From contig NZ_CP077311.1 of assembly GCF_019048265.1 (NCBI RefSeq), positions 2,613,001 through 2,677,000 of the forward strand: 64,000 bases of DNA, given 5' to 3'. A model generated the notes under the pieces. That model did not search any database. It had not been told where the DNA came from and saw nothing but the letters and a program-made list of their open reading frames with translations. The stretch is from Aeromonas sp. FDAARGOS 1405. Lineage in GTDB: Bacteria; Pseudomonadota; Gammaproteobacteria; Enterobacterales; Aeromonadaceae. The translations under genes and the position numbers were made by a program. This document shows positions 1 to 9,092 of this stretch, one piece after another. The first letter of the stretch is position 1. The number at the start of each line of letters is the position of its first letter.

Positions 1-588
1 AGAGTGCTGCATCAGTTGATCATTGCCCTTGAGCTGGAGCAACCGCTGTTGCTGGGGCATTCGTTGGGGGCCATGGTGGCCGCAGCTTATGCCAGTGAAC
101 AACCCGATAGCGTCAGGGGGCTGCTGTTGGCCAATCCCGCACAGGGTTATGGCCGGGACGAACCTGAGATGCGGGAGCAGATCCATCGCAAGCGCCCCGA
201 GATGTTGCGCACCCTGGGCCACGCTGGGCTCGCGGCCGCCCGTGGCCCTGTGCTGCTGGGCCCCAGCGCAAGTAAGGCCCAGTTGGCGCTGGTTGCCAAC
301 AGCATGACCGGGTTGACCCAGGTGGGCTTCGAGGCTGCTTCCTATCTGCTGGCCTATGACGATATTCGTGATTATCTGGCGCGCTATCCCGCTCCGATCG
401 GGGTGATCTATGGCGAAGAGGATGTCATTACGCCACCCGTAGGAGTGCTGGCCCTGGCTGCCGGGCATGGCAAGGCTCATTGCGAGCCTCTGCCGGGGGC
501 GGGTCATGCCAGTTATATCGATCAACCTGCTGCGTTTAGCCGGGCCGTTGTGCAACTGGTCGCTTTATTAACCAATCGAGGGGGATAA
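1..588 (+). CDS. alpha/beta hydrolase, 5' end cut by window edge
   Basis: The frame is open to the window edge, so this is the C-terminal part of a longer protein; 194 residues follow the first GTG at position 4. The nucleophile elbow GHSLGAM puts the catalytic serine at visible residue 20. A GEEDVITP segment probably carries the acid, and GAGH puts the catalytic histidine at about residue 168, so the visible triad is complete. The family is the alpha/beta hydrolases, but the substrate cannot be read from the sequence. The next gene starts 2 bases after the stop, so it belongs to the catabolic cassette that follows. It could be an ester or C-C bond hydrolase acting before the dehydrogenases. 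Confidence 0.85.
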   Translation, partial: RVLHQLIIALELEQPLLLGHSLGAMVAAAYASEQPDSVRGLLLANPAQGYGRDEPEMREQIHRKRPEMLRTLGHAGLAAARGPVLLGPSASKAQLALVANSMTGLTQVGFEAASYLLAYDDIRDYLARYPAPIGVIYGEEDVITPPVGVLALAAGHGKAHCEPLPGAGHASYIDQPAAFSRAVVQLVALLTNRGG

Positions 589-590
589 CC

Positions 591-1385
591 GTGAGTTTTA
601 ACGTGAAAGGCAAGGTAGCCGTGGTAACGGGCGGCTCATCGGGGATCGGGCTGGAAACCGTGCGGTTGTTACTGGCCGAGGGGGCACGAGTTGCCTGGTG
701 TGGGCGCAATACCGAGCGTTTGGCTACCTCGCTGGCCGAGATGTTGGCCAGCTTTCCCGAGGACAACTGCATGGCTTACCCGTGCGATGTACTCGATAAA
801 GAGGCGGTGACGGCCTTTGCTGCGGCGGTCGAGGCCCGTTTTGGCGGTACCGACATGTTGATCAACAACGCCGGTCAGGGACGTGTCTCCAACTTTGAGC
901 AGACCGACGATGAGCAGTGGTTGGCAGAGAGCCGGCTGAAAACATTCAGTGTCATCTATCCCATCAAGGCTTTTTTGGATCAGCTGACGCGCTCGCCATG
1001 CCCCTCCATCACCAATGTCAATTCGTTGCTGGCATTACAGCCAGAGCCACACATGATTGCGACCTCGGCCGCTCGGGCCGCCCTGTTAAACCTGACCCAC
1101 TCATTGGCTCATGAGTTTGCCGCCAAGGGGATCCGGGTTAATTCCATCTTGCTCGGCATGGTGGAGTCGGAGCAGTGGCGTCGCCGCTTTGCCGAACGCA
1201 GCGAGCAACAGCTGAGTTGGGAGGAGTGGACACAGGGGATCGCTGCACGCAGGGGCATACCCATGGGACGGTTGGGCAAACCCGAAGAGCCTGCCCGTGC
1301 GCTGATTTTTTTGGCCTCGCCACTGGCGGCCTATACCACCGGGGCAGCGCTCGATGTCTCGGGTGGCTTTAACAGGCACCTCTAG
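591..1385 (+). CDS. SDR-family protein with altered active site
   Basis: A 264-residue classical short-chain dehydrogenase/reductase fold. The cofactor motif TGGSSGIG lies at residues 13-20 and INNAG at 91-95. Ser145 is in the usual catalytic serine position, but 13 residues later, where YxxxK is expected, the sequence reads TSAAR, so Tyr becomes Thr158 and Lys becomes Arg162. Either the protein uses an atypical mechanism or it is not a normal oxidoreductase. I think I have seen the ATSAARA pattern in other SDR proteins, so it may mark a subfamily rather than a mutation. The start is GTG with a GAGGGGGATAACC ribosome-binding site. It is the second gene of the cassette, and the substrate is unknown. 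Confidence 0.85.
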   Translation: MSFNVKGKVAVVTGGSSGIGLETVRLLLAEGARVAWCGRNTERLATSLAEMLASFPEDNCMAYPCDVLDKEAVTAFAAAVEARFGGTDMLINNAGQGRVSNFEQTDDEQWLAESRLKTFSVIYPIKAFLDQLTRSPCPSITNVNSLLALQPEPHMIATSAARAALLNLTHSLAHEFAAKGIRVNSILLGMVESEQWRRRFAERSEQQLSWEEWTQGIAARRGIPMGRLGKPEEPARALIFLASPLAAYTTGAALDVSGGFNRHL

Positions 1386-1390
1386 GAGAG

Positions 1391-2185
1391 ATGATGAAAC
1401 AACTGATGATGGTGGGCTTTGGTGCCATGGCCCGTGAGGTGATGACGCTGCTGCCTGAGGATCTGATGCTGAAATGGGTCGTGGTGCCCCCGGCCAGCGT
1501 GGCACTGGTGCAAGCCGAGTTGGGACCCGCCGTGACGGTGCTGAGCCGGATTGAAGAGTGTACGGCAAGCCCGGATCTGGTGGTGGAGTGTGCTGGGCAG
1601 GCGGCCGTGCGTGAGCACGGGGCGGCGATATTGACCCGGGGTTGGACGCTGGGGCTCATCTCGGTGGGCGCGCTGGCCGATGAGACCCTCACCCGGCAAC
1701 TGCGGGAGGCCGCCCGTCAGGGGGGCGGCACCATGCTGGTGCTCGCCGGAGCCATCGCCGGGATCGATGGTCTAGCCGCCGCCCGCGAGGGGGGGCTGGA
1801 GTCGGTCACCTATCAGGGGCGCAAGAGTCCCCAGAGTTGGCGAGGGAGTTATGCCGAGCGATTGATCGATCTGGCCCGGATCTCTGAACCGACAACTTTC
1901 TTTCGCGGGTCAGCCCGGGAGGCGGCCATGCTGTTTCCTGCTAATGCCAACGTGGCTGCCACCATCGCGCTGGCCGGGTTGGGCATGGATCGTACTCAGG
2001 TTGAACTGGTTGTCGACCCGACGATTGGGCGCAACCAGCACCAAATCAAAGCGTGTGGTCGGTTTGGTGAACTCGATATCGCCATGAGCGGTTTCCCGCT
2101 GGAGGCCAATCCGAAAACCTCCACGCTGGCTGCACTGAGCGTGGTGCGTGCCTGTCGCCAATGTAGCGACAGCTTGGTTATTTAA
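1391..2185 (+). CDS. aspartate dehydrogenase-like protein (NadX/DUF108 family)
   Basis: A 264-residue protein with an N-terminal Rossmann motif GFGAMA at residues 9-14, an FPANANVAA segment at 182-190 and a GRNQHQI segment placing a conserved histidine at 217. These are hallmarks of L-aspartate dehydrogenases, which interconvert aspartate and iminoaspartate or oxaloacetate with NAD(P). It begins 5 bases after the SDR gene, and ATGATG gives two nearly equivalent starts. Placement inside a catabolic cassette, away from nadA or nadC, suggests a role in amino-group handling of an unknown substrate rather than NAD synthesis; that is inference. Confidence 0.8.
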   Translation: MMKQLMMVGFGAMAREVMTLLPEDLMLKWVVVPPASVALVQAELGPAVTVLSRIEECTASPDLVVECAGQAAVREHGAAILTRGWTLGLISVGALADETLTRQLREAARQGGGTMLVLAGAIAGIDGLAAAREGGLESVTYQGRKSPQSWRGSYAERLIDLARISEPTTFFRGSAREAAMLFPANANVAATIALAGLGMDRTQVELVVDPTIGRNQHQIKACGRFGELDIAMSGFPLEANPKTSTLAALSVVRACRQCSDSLVI

Positions 2186-2196
2186 GGAGCAGCAAC

Positions 2197-3663
2197 ATGG
2201 TGAAACCTATCTATATCGCGGGTGAATGGCGCCAGGGGCGTGGCCCGGTGAGCACCAGCTATTTTCCTGCCGATGGCAGCATCAATGATCAGATCAGTAC
2301 TGCCAGCGTGGAGGATGTGGCAGAGGCCGTCGAGGCGGCCGAGCGGGCCTGGCGTGATCCCTCCTGGCGCCATAGCCTGCCCCACCAACGGGCCGCAGTG
2401 CTCTATCGGGTCGCGGATCTTATCGAACTGCGCAGTGAAGAGCTGGCGCGGCTGCAAACCAGAGACAACGGCAAGCCGCTGCAGGAGACCCGTGGGCTGG
2501 TCGCCAGTGCCGCCGGTACGGCCCGCTACTTTGCGGCCGTCTGCGAGACCCTCGATGAGCAGTTGCCAACTCCGAGATCGCCGGACTTCATGACCCTCAG
2601 CGTCCATGAGCCGTTAGGCGTCGTGGCCGCGATCACCCCGTGGAACTCCCCCATCGCCAGCGAGATGCAGAAGATTGCCCCTGCTCTGGCGGGGGGCAAT
2701 GCGGTGCTGCTCAAGCCGGCCGATGCCACTCCGCTGGCGGCACTGGCGCTGGCCCGTATCTTTGAAGAGGCGGGGTTGCCCAAGGGGTTATTGAGCGTGT
2801 TGCCGGGACGGGGTTCCATCGTTGGTGAGGCGCTGGCTCGCCATCCGCTGGTTAAAAAGATCTCGTTCACGGGCGGTACCAATACCGGGCGACGGCTGGC
2901 CCATATCGCTGCCGACAAGCTCATCCCCACCTCGCTGGAGCTTGGCGGCAAGTCACCGACCATAGTGCTGGCGGATGCGAACCTCGAGTTGGCTGCCAAA
3001 GGGGTGGTATATGGCATCTTCAGCTCGGCAGGGCAGGCCTGCATCGCAGGGGCGCGGCTGTTTGTGCATCAGTCGTTATATGAAGCGTTTCTCACCCGCT
3101 TGCTGGCGTTGACCCGGGAGCTGCGAATTGGCCACCCTGAGCAGCCGGGGATACACATAGGGCCGCTGATCAGTGAATCCCATCTGCAGTCAGTCGATGA
3201 GTATGTGGCGTTGGCCAAGGCGGAAGGGGGGCAGGTGTTGTGCGGCGGTGCTCGCCTGACCGGCGCTGAATATGCCAAGGGCAGTTTCTATCCACCCACC
3301 ATTATTACCGGTCTCTCCAATCAAGCCCGGGTGTGTCAGGAGGAGATCTTCGGCCCTGTGCTGGTGGTGCTGCCTTTCGCGGACGACGCGCAGTTGTTGC
3401 AACAGGCCAACGACAGTGTGTTTGGTTTGGCCGCCGGGATCTGGAGTGAAGATTTTCGCCGGGCCTGGGCGTTGGCGCGCAGGCTCGAGGTGGGCACTGT
3501 CTGGATCAATACCTACAAAAAATTCTCCGTCTCGGCTCCCTTCGGCGGTTTCAAAGAGAGCGGGCTTGGCCGGGAAAAGGGGCGTCAGGGCGTGTTCGCA
3601 TACATGCAGCAGAAGAGTGTCTATCTGGGCCTTGGCGATCAACCCAATCCCTGGTGCAACTAA
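2197..3663 (+). CDS. NAD(P)-dependent aldehyde dehydrogenase
   Basis: A 488-residue aldehyde dehydrogenase of standard length. ITPWN with Asn150 forms the oxyanion-hole region, SLELGGKSP gives the general base Glu248, and GQACIAG gives the nucleophile Cys282. It would oxidise an aldehyde to its acid, presumably the aldehyde released by the ThDP enzyme encoded next. The ribosome-binding site is AAGGAGC, 11 bases after the aspartate-dehydrogenase-like gene. The specific aldehyde cannot be told from the sequence. Confidence 0.9.
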   Translation: MVKPIYIAGEWRQGRGPVSTSYFPADGSINDQISTASVEDVAEAVEAAERAWRDPSWRHSLPHQRAAVLYRVADLIELRSEELARLQTRDNGKPLQETRGLVASAAGTARYFAAVCETLDEQLPTPRSPDFMTLSVHEPLGVVAAITPWNSPIASEMQKIAPALAGGNAVLLKPADATPLAALALARIFEEAGLPKGLLSVLPGRGSIVGEALARHPLVKKISFTGGTNTGRRLAHIAADKLIPTSLELGGKSPTIVLADANLELAAKGVVYGIFSSAGQACIAGARLFVHQSLYEAFLTRLLALTRELRIGHPEQPGIHIGPLISESHLQSVDEYVALAKAEGGQVLCGGARLTGAEYAKGSFYPPTIITGLSNQARVCQEEIFGPVLVVLPFADDAQLLQQANDSVFGLAAGIWSEDFRRAWALARRLEVGTVWINTYKKFSVSAPFGGFKESGLGREKGRQGVFAYMQQKSVYLGLGDQPNPWCN

Positions 3664-3697
3664 CCGGGCCAACCACTGAACAGAGTAAGGAAAGGTC

Positions 3698-5338
3698 ATG
3701 AGCAATCAAGTCAATGTGGGCGAAGCCATCGCCAGAGTATTGGAAGCCCATGGGGTTGGCTCGGTTTATGGGGTCATCTCTATCCACAATTTGCCCATCG
3801 CCGATGCCATCGGGCGACGGGAGCGGATCCGGTTTGTGGCGGCAAGAGGAGAGGCGGGGGCGGTCACCATGGCCGATGCACACGGACGCTTTAGCGGCTT
3901 GGGGGTGGCCATCACCAGTACCGGTGCCGGGGCAGGTAACGGGGTGGGAGGCTTGCTGGAGGCGCTCAACGCCGGGAGCCCGCTACTGCATCTCACCGGT
4001 CAGGTCGAGCGGGAATACCTTGATCGGGATGCCAGTTTTATCCATGAGACCCGGGATCAGCTGACATTTCTCAAAGCCAGCAGTAAGGCGGCTTTTCGGA
4101 TCAACAGCCCGGAGCAGGCGGTGGGAGTGCTGCTTGATGCCATCCGGATTGCGACAACAGTCCCCATGGGGCCGGTGAGTGTCGAGATCCCCATCGATGT
4201 GCAGGCCGCGCAGATCACCCTGCCCGCCGAGCTCGGCCCGATCGCCCCCCTGCAGCTTCCCGCACCGGCTGCGCCGGATCTGGCAAAGCTGGTCGCCGCC
4301 CTGAAAACGGCCAGGCAGCCGCTGCTGTGGGTCGGCGGTGGCGCGCTCGCGTGCCATGAGGAGGTCTTGGCCCTGGCCGATCTAGGGGTCGCGGTGATCT
4401 CCTCGACCCATGGCCGCGGCATCTTGTCAGATGAGCATCCGCGCAGCCTGGGGGCGTTTCATAACGCCGCGGCGGTGGAAGCCCTGATGGCGCAGTGCGA
4501 TCTGGCTATTGTGGTCGGCTCACGGTTGCGCAGCAATGAAACCCGCACCTATAGCCTGGCGTTGCCCCGTCCCCTTTATCAGGTGGATGCTCACCCCGGC
4601 GCGGCGTCGCGCAACTACGCCAGTGATCACTTCGTGTGCGGCGATGCCAAGGTGGTACTGGCGGCGCTGCGCGACAGCTTGCAGGGGGAAACCAAGGTCA
4701 ATCGAGCGTTTGATCAGGCGATCAGTGAGGCCAAAGGCAGTGCCATTGCCGCGCTCACCGAGCAACTTGGCCCCTATGCCACCCTCTGTGGCCAACTGCG
4801 CCAGGCCCTGCCTCAAGATGCGATTCTGGTGCGTGACATCACCATGTCTGGCAGTACCTGGGGTAGTCGTTTGTTTCCCATCTGGGCACCGAATACTAAT
4901 ATTCACTCCCTGGCGGGGGCGATCGGCATGGGGCTGAGTATGGCGATCGGCACTGCTATAGCGAACCCGACGCGCAAGGTGGTGGGCCTGGTAGGGGATG
5001 GCGGCTTGATGCTGGGGGTTGGCGAGCTGGCCACTATGGTGCAAGAGCAAACCAACCTGGTCCTGCTGGTGATGAACGACGGGGGCTATGGGGTGATGCG
5101 CGGCATCCAGAACCACTATTTTGGTGGCCGTCAGTACTTTAATCAGCTGCACACCCCGGATTTCAGGGCCCTGGGTCAATCTATCGGGCTGGCCAGTTGG
5201 CAAGTGTCCGATTTGGCGGGCTTTGAACAAGCCATTGCGCAGGCTTGTGCCCTGAAGGGGCCGGCGCTGATCGAAGTGAAGATGCAAGGCATTGGCCCCC
5301 TTAACTTCGCAGGCCCCCCACAGAAAAAGCTCTATTGA
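3698..5338 (+). CDS. thiamine-diphosphate-dependent enzyme (decarboxylase-like)
   Basis: A 546-residue protein of the acetolactate synthase/benzoylformate decarboxylase superfamily. The N-terminal Pyr domain carries the conserved activating glutamate, Glu52 in AARGEAGA. A central domain follows, then a C-terminal PP domain with the ThDP/Mg motif running from GDG at 433-435 to the Asn-Asp pair at 460-461. Such enzymes decarboxylate 2-oxo acids or ligate aldehydes. Next to an aldehyde dehydrogenase, a 2-oxo-acid decarboxylase role is plausible, and the aspartate-dehydrogenase-like protein could supply the oxo acid. The gene is last in the cassette. An SD-like AAGGAAAGGTC precedes the start. Confidence 0.85.
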   Translation: MSNQVNVGEAIARVLEAHGVGSVYGVISIHNLPIADAIGRRERIRFVAARGEAGAVTMADAHGRFSGLGVAITSTGAGAGNGVGGLLEALNAGSPLLHLTGQVEREYLDRDASFIHETRDQLTFLKASSKAAFRINSPEQAVGVLLDAIRIATTVPMGPVSVEIPIDVQAAQITLPAELGPIAPLQLPAPAAPDLAKLVAALKTARQPLLWVGGGALACHEEVLALADLGVAVISSTHGRGILSDEHPRSLGAFHNAAAVEALMAQCDLAIVVGSRLRSNETRTYSLALPRPLYQVDAHPGAASRNYASDHFVCGDAKVVLAALRDSLQGETKVNRAFDQAISEAKGSAIAALTEQLGPYATLCGQLRQALPQDAILVRDITMSGSTWGSRLFPIWAPNTNIHSLAGAIGMGLSMAIGTAIANPTRKVVGLVGDGGLMLGVGELATMVQEQTNLVLLVMNDGGYGVMRGIQNHYFGGRQYFNQLHTPDFRALGQSIGLASWQVSDLAGFEQAIAQACALKGPALIEVKMQGIGPLNFAGPPQKKLY

Positions 5339-5420
5339 GCGGGTCACCTCAAGCGGGAAATAGCGGCATTTTCAGGATATTCAGGGCGGATATTGTTCGG
5401 AAAATGCAGCGACCAAAGAC

Positions 5421-5440
5421 GAAGGCCCCGAGGGGCCTTC
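5421..5440. terminator. possible weak terminator hairpin
   Basis: A GC-rich inverted repeat (GAAGGCCCC and GGGGCCTTC) sits between the ThDP gene and the convergent chbG gene. Neither strand has a good U-tract, so it is a tentative bidirectional terminator. The rest of the roughly 170-base gap shows no gene. Confidence 0.4.
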
Positions 5441-5509
5441 TGACTTGCTGGCGCACACGCTTGCCTGCTTCTTTCGTTTCCCCGGCAGCTAACGGTCTGT
5501 TTACTGAGC

Positions 5510-6286
5510 TTAAGATCGCCAATCCCGATAGCTGGCAAGGCGGTAGCCGCGCTCGGCGATAAGAGCGGGCAGTGACGGGTCGGTCAGGATAGCCAGTTCG
5601 TTGAGGCGGGGTTGGCAGTAGGAGCTGCCCTGCATCTCCAGATCGATAAAGGAGGGGTGGCACATGATCTCGAGCGAGGTGGCCCCCTGTTCACTGGCCT
5701 CATCGAGCAGTTGCAGCAGGTCGGCCTGGGTCAGTTGCGCGCCATATGCGCTATAGAAGCGGTCGTCGAACCGATCGCAGCTCTGCGGGTGGTTAACGGT
5801 CAGACCGTGGCGGGCGATTTCGCCCCGGTCGATGCGAAGGGGTAGGCCATGCGCTTTGGCGAAGGCCTCCACCAGCGGGTAGATGGTCGGCAACATATGA
5901 ACATGGTGGTGGCTGTCGATATGGGTCGGCTGCTGGCCGAAGATCTCGACAAAGCGCTGATACTGACTCGCCAGCTCGCCGGATATCTCGGCCAGATCCA
6001 GCTCGCTCGCCTCGCTCTTGTGCCAGATCCCCTTGTTGAGTTCACCCTGCTCGTTCACCAGTGAAGTGAGCGGGGTGAGCGGTTTTCCCCAGCTGAGCAT
6101 AAAGTGCAGCCCGACTGGCAGCTCGGGGAAGCGTTTGGCCAGCCAGGCGGCATGGTCGATGGCGGGGGAGGTGACAATCGCAGTGGTGGAGCTGACGACC
6201 CCGTGCTCGAACGCCTCTATGATGCCGTAGTTCTGGGCGCGACAGAGGCCGAAATCGTCGGCGTTGATGATCAATCTCTTGCTCAT
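5510..6286 (-). CDS. chbG: chitooligosaccharide deacetylase ChbG
   Basis: A 258-residue YdjC/ChbG-family metal-dependent deacetylase, close to the E. coli length. ADDFG at residues 9-13 and HIDSHHHVH at 122-130 provide metal and catalytic residues, and GLHF adds His61. In the family this enzyme removes one acetyl group from chitobiose-6-phosphate, making the substrate for ChbF and the inducer for ChbR. The ATG at 6286 was chosen because an AAGGGAACC ribosome-binding site precedes it and the family N-terminus begins there; the frame is open further upstream. It is the last gene of the chb operon. Confidence 0.92.
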   Translation of the reverse strand: MSKRLIINADDFGLCRAQNYGIIEAFEHGVVSSTTAIVTSPAIDHAAWLAKRFPELPVGLHFMLSWGKPLTPLTSLVNEQGELNKGIWHKSEASELDLAEISGELASQYQRFVEIFGQQPTHIDSHHHVHMLPTIYPLVEAFAKAHGLPLRIDRGEIARHGLTVNHPQSCDRFDDRFYSAYGAQLTQADLLQLLDEASEQGATSLEIMCHPSFIDLEMQGSSYCQPRLNELAILTDPSLPALIAERGYRLASYRDWRS

Positions 6287-6341
6287 GAGGGTTCCCTTGC
6301 GGTTAAGCGCCCCGCCTGTGGTCAGGCGGGGCGTGCTGGCC

Positions 6342-7688
6342 TCAGGCGAGGGCGTCGATGGCGGCGGCGAAGTTGGGCAGGTGTTCGCGGTGGGCCAGCA
6401 GCAGCTCGCGGGCGACGATGCGGGCATCGTTGTCGGAGTGGATCAGCGGGTTGAGGTTCATCGCCAGCAGCAGGTCATCAAAGTTGCCACTGATGGCTGC
6501 CTTGGCGGCGGCGATCTCGAAGCTCTTGATGAGGTGCACCAGCCCGTTCACCTTGTCGTCAAAGCGGGTGAGACGCGGGTGGGGGATGGCACCGTCACGC
6601 CCGATCAGGCAGCTCATCTCCACCGTCCAGTCTGCCGGGATATTGGTGACATGGCCCTGATGGGGCACGATGACGTAGTGCTCGCTCTGCTTGTCGTTAT
6701 GGATGGCGCTGATCACTTCGCAGGCTGCATCGGAGTAGTAGGCGCCGCCACGCAGCTCCAGCTCCTTGGGCTTTTCGCACAGCTCGGGGTTCTGGTAGAG
6801 CTCGAACAGCTTCTTCTCGACCTGCTGCACCACTTGAGCCCGGGCACCGCCCTTGTAGAACTCGCCCATCTCGATCCCCAGCATCTCTTTCTCCTTGAAG
6901 TAGTAACGCAGGTAGGAGCAGGGGAGCAGGCGCAAGCCGCGGATAAAACCGGGATCGAACGGCAGATCGAAGATGTTCTTGACCGAGCTGGCGCGGGTCA
7001 GGCTGCCATCGGCGACCCCTTCCAGCAGCTCGTCAAAGCGGGATTCGCCGTTGACCAGCACATCGCCGATAAAGACCAGATGGTTGAGGCCAAACAGATC
7101 CATCGAGAGGTGATCCCGCTCGGTGAGCTGGAGGGCATCGCGCACAAACATCTGCATGCCGACCGGAATGTTGCACACCCCGATAAAGCGGCGGAAGTTG
7201 GTATGACGGCGCACCGCTTCGGTCACCATGCCGGCCGGATTGGTGAAGTTGATCAGCCAGGCATCCGGGCACAGCTCTTCGACGTCGCGGATGATGTCGA
7301 AGATGACCGGAATGGTGCGCAGCCCTTTAAACAGGCCGCCTGCACCGTTGGTCTCCTGCCCCAGCATGCCGTGGCTCAAGGGGATGCGCTCATCCTTCTC
7401 CCGCGCCTGCAACTGGCCGACCCGCAGCTGAGTAGTGACGAAGTGGGCGCCCACCAGTGCCTCGCGGCGATCCAGGGTCTTGTGCAGGGTCATGGGGATG
7501 CCCGCCTGGCGGATCATCCGCTGGCAGAGATCGAAGATGATGTTCAGTTTCTCTTCGCCAGCGGGGATATCCACCAGCCACAGCTCGCTGATGGGCAGCT
7601 CGGCGTAGCGCTTGATGAAACCATCGACCAGCTCGGGGGTGTAGCTGCTGCCGCCGCCTATGGTGACTACCTTGATCTTCTCGCTCAT
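6342..7688 (-). CDS. chbF: 6-phospho-beta-glucosidase ChbF (GH4)
   Basis: A 448-residue GH4 glycosidase. The N-terminal NAD-binding motif GGGSSYTPE is at residues 11-19, with INFTNPAG and the CNIP and GLNHL segments typical of GH4 active sites. GH4 enzymes use NAD and a divalent metal to cleave phosphorylated disaccharides; ChbF splits monodeacetylated chitobiose-6-P and cellobiose-6-P. The start at 7688 matches the family N-terminus, with GAAGAGGG as ribosome-binding site. It lies 55 bases upstream of chbG in the same operon. Confidence 0.93.
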   Translation of the reverse strand: MSEKIKVVTIGGGSSYTPELVDGFIKRYAELPISELWLVDIPAGEEKLNIIFDLCQRMIRQAGIPMTLHKTLDRREALVGAHFVTTQLRVGQLQAREKDERIPLSHGMLGQETNGAGGLFKGLRTIPVIFDIIRDVEELCPDAWLINFTNPAGMVTEAVRRHTNFRRFIGVCNIPVGMQMFVRDALQLTERDHLSMDLFGLNHLVFIGDVLVNGESRFDELLEGVADGSLTRASSVKNIFDLPFDPGFIRGLRLLPCSYLRYYFKEKEMLGIEMGEFYKGGARAQVVQQVEKKLFELYQNPELCEKPKELELRGGAYYSDAACEVISAIHNDKQSEHYVIVPHQGHVTNIPADWTVEMSCLIGRDGAIPHPRLTRFDDKVNGLVHLIKSFEIAAAKAAISGNFDDLLLAMNLNPLIHSDNDARIVARELLLAHREHLPNFAAAIDALA

Positions 7689-7833
7689 AAATCCCTCTTC
7701 ATCGATCTTTATCGGTTTGATGGTGGCCGCTCTGTCATCAGGGTGAGAGGGGCCGCAGCCCTCTGTGGCAGGGGCTGGTGACAATGGGTTGGTTCTCTTG
7801 AACCGGGTTGTTTAGGTCAGCAACTCGCTGGTT

Positions 7834-8661
7834 TCAGGCTGAACTTTCGAATTTCGGATAGAGATATTTGCGGTAACTGCCCGGGGTAAACGAGGTCAGC
7901 TTCTTGAAGTTTTTGATAAAGAGGCTGACGTCGTTGTAGCCGGTCTCGAAGGCGATATCGGCCACCGAGTTGTTGGTCACCTCCAGCTGCATCTTGGCGT
8001 AGTTGATCCGGATCTCGTTGATGATCTGCATCGGCGTCTTGTTGTAGTAACGCCGGGTGGCCCTAGTCAGATACTCCTGGCTCTTGCCACAGAGGGAGAC
8101 CATGTTGGCCAGCGCATCCTCGGCAAAGAGGGGGCGATCGTGCATCCGCTCCACGGTTTCGTGGAGCCAGAGCGGAAGATCATCGCTGGCGGAGGTGTCC
8201 TTGTAGTGACGCAGCCGGTTCATCACCGCGTAGGTCACCACTTCGAGAAATTCGGTCAGAGCCTCTTCCCGAAAGCCCGGGGAGACCAGTACCGACTCGA
8301 TATAGCTGAGGAACTCGCTCTTGAGCGCATAGGCCTGTGAGGCGACGAAGTGTTCCGGCAGCAGGTATTTGAAGTGCTCGTCAAAATAGGTACGGGTGAT
8401 CCCGACGTTGAAGATGCGGGTGGTGCCGAACTCGTAGAAGCTCTGATGGCGGGAGCCGAGCGGGATAAACACCACGTCCCCCCGCTCCAGCAGTACCCGC
8501 TTGCCGTTGACCTCCTGGTAATAGCGGCCGGTCAAAACCAGGGTGAACTCGTAATAGTCATGCTGGTGCAAACCGGTTCCGCTCACCTGTTTGTTGTAGA
8601 TGAACATGTGGAACGGTTTGTTGTTAAACAGTTCGGATTCCCGGATTGTCTTGACGCTCAT
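7834..8661 (-). CDS. chbR: AraC-family regulator ChbR
   Basis: A 275-residue protein with an N-terminal cupin-like sensing domain (the [14 protein letters not shown] region) and a C-terminal AraC-type double helix-turn-helix ([17 protein letters not shown]). E. coli ChbR (about 280 residues) represses the chb operon without inducer and activates it with deacetylated chitobiose-6-P. As in E. coli, the gene lies inside the operon it is expected to control, between chbA and chbF. Confidence 0.9.
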   Translation of the reverse strand: MSVKTIRESELFNNKPFHMFIYNKQVSGTGLHQHDYYEFTLVLTGRYYQEVNGKRVLLERGDVVFIPLGSRHQSFYEFGTTRIFNVGITRTYFDEHFKYLLPEHFVASQAYALKSEFLSYIESVLVSPGFREEALTEFLEVVTYAVMNRLRHYKDTSASDDLPLWLHETVERMHDRPLFAEDALANMVSLCGKSQEYLTRATRRYYNKTPMQIINEIRINYAKMQLEVTNNSVADIAFETGYNDVSLFIKNFKKLTSFTPGSYRKYLYPKFESSA

Positions 8662-8715
8662 GAGTCGCTTCCTGATCTGCGGGCCGATGACGGGGCCTCT
8701 CGCCCCGTCCGGAGG

Positions 8716-9069
8716 TTACTGGTTCTGCAGCTTTTCGTGCAGCTCGATCAGCTCGCTGATCAGCTCACGGGCCAGCATGGAGGTCATCAGGTGATCCTGG
8801 GCATGGACCAGCACCAGGGTGACCGGGATCTTGCCTTCCCCCTGATCGCCCTCGATCAGCTGGGTCTGCACCAGATGGGCGGCATTGAGCGCCTCGCGGG
8901 ATTGGGCCATCAGCTGGTGAGCGGCGGCCAGATCCCCCTCCTTGGCCTTTTTCAGCGCGGTGTAGGCGAGACTGCGGGCCTGCCCGGAGTTGATGATGAG
9001 CCCCATTACCACCTCTTCCAGATCGTTGCAGGTGGCGGCCTCTTCAGTGATGTTGTCCAGATCGAACAT
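8716..9069 (-). CDS. chbA: PTS chitobiose/cellobiose-specific IIA component ChbA
   Basis: A 117-residue lactose/cellobiose-family EIIA. The motif VHAQDHLM contains His89, the position phosphorylated by HPr in E. coli ChbA. It passes phosphate to ChbB. It is separated from chbB and chbC by the GH1 gene, unlike the E. coli order in which chbA directly follows chbC. Confidence 0.93.
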   Translation of the reverse strand: MFDLDNITEEAATCNDLEEVVMGLIINSGQARSLAYTALKKAKEGDLAAAHQLMAQSREALNAAHLVQTQLIEGDQGEGKIPVTLVLVHAQDHLMTSMLARELISELIELHEKLQNQ

Positions 9070-9092
9070 GTGTCGTTCCTTACGTAAATGCG

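Noticed and set aside
6264..7781. A 505-codon open frame on the plus strand opposite chbF
   Set aside because: chbF on the minus strand carries the GH4 motifs; the antisense translation shows no domain and has no ribosome-binding site.
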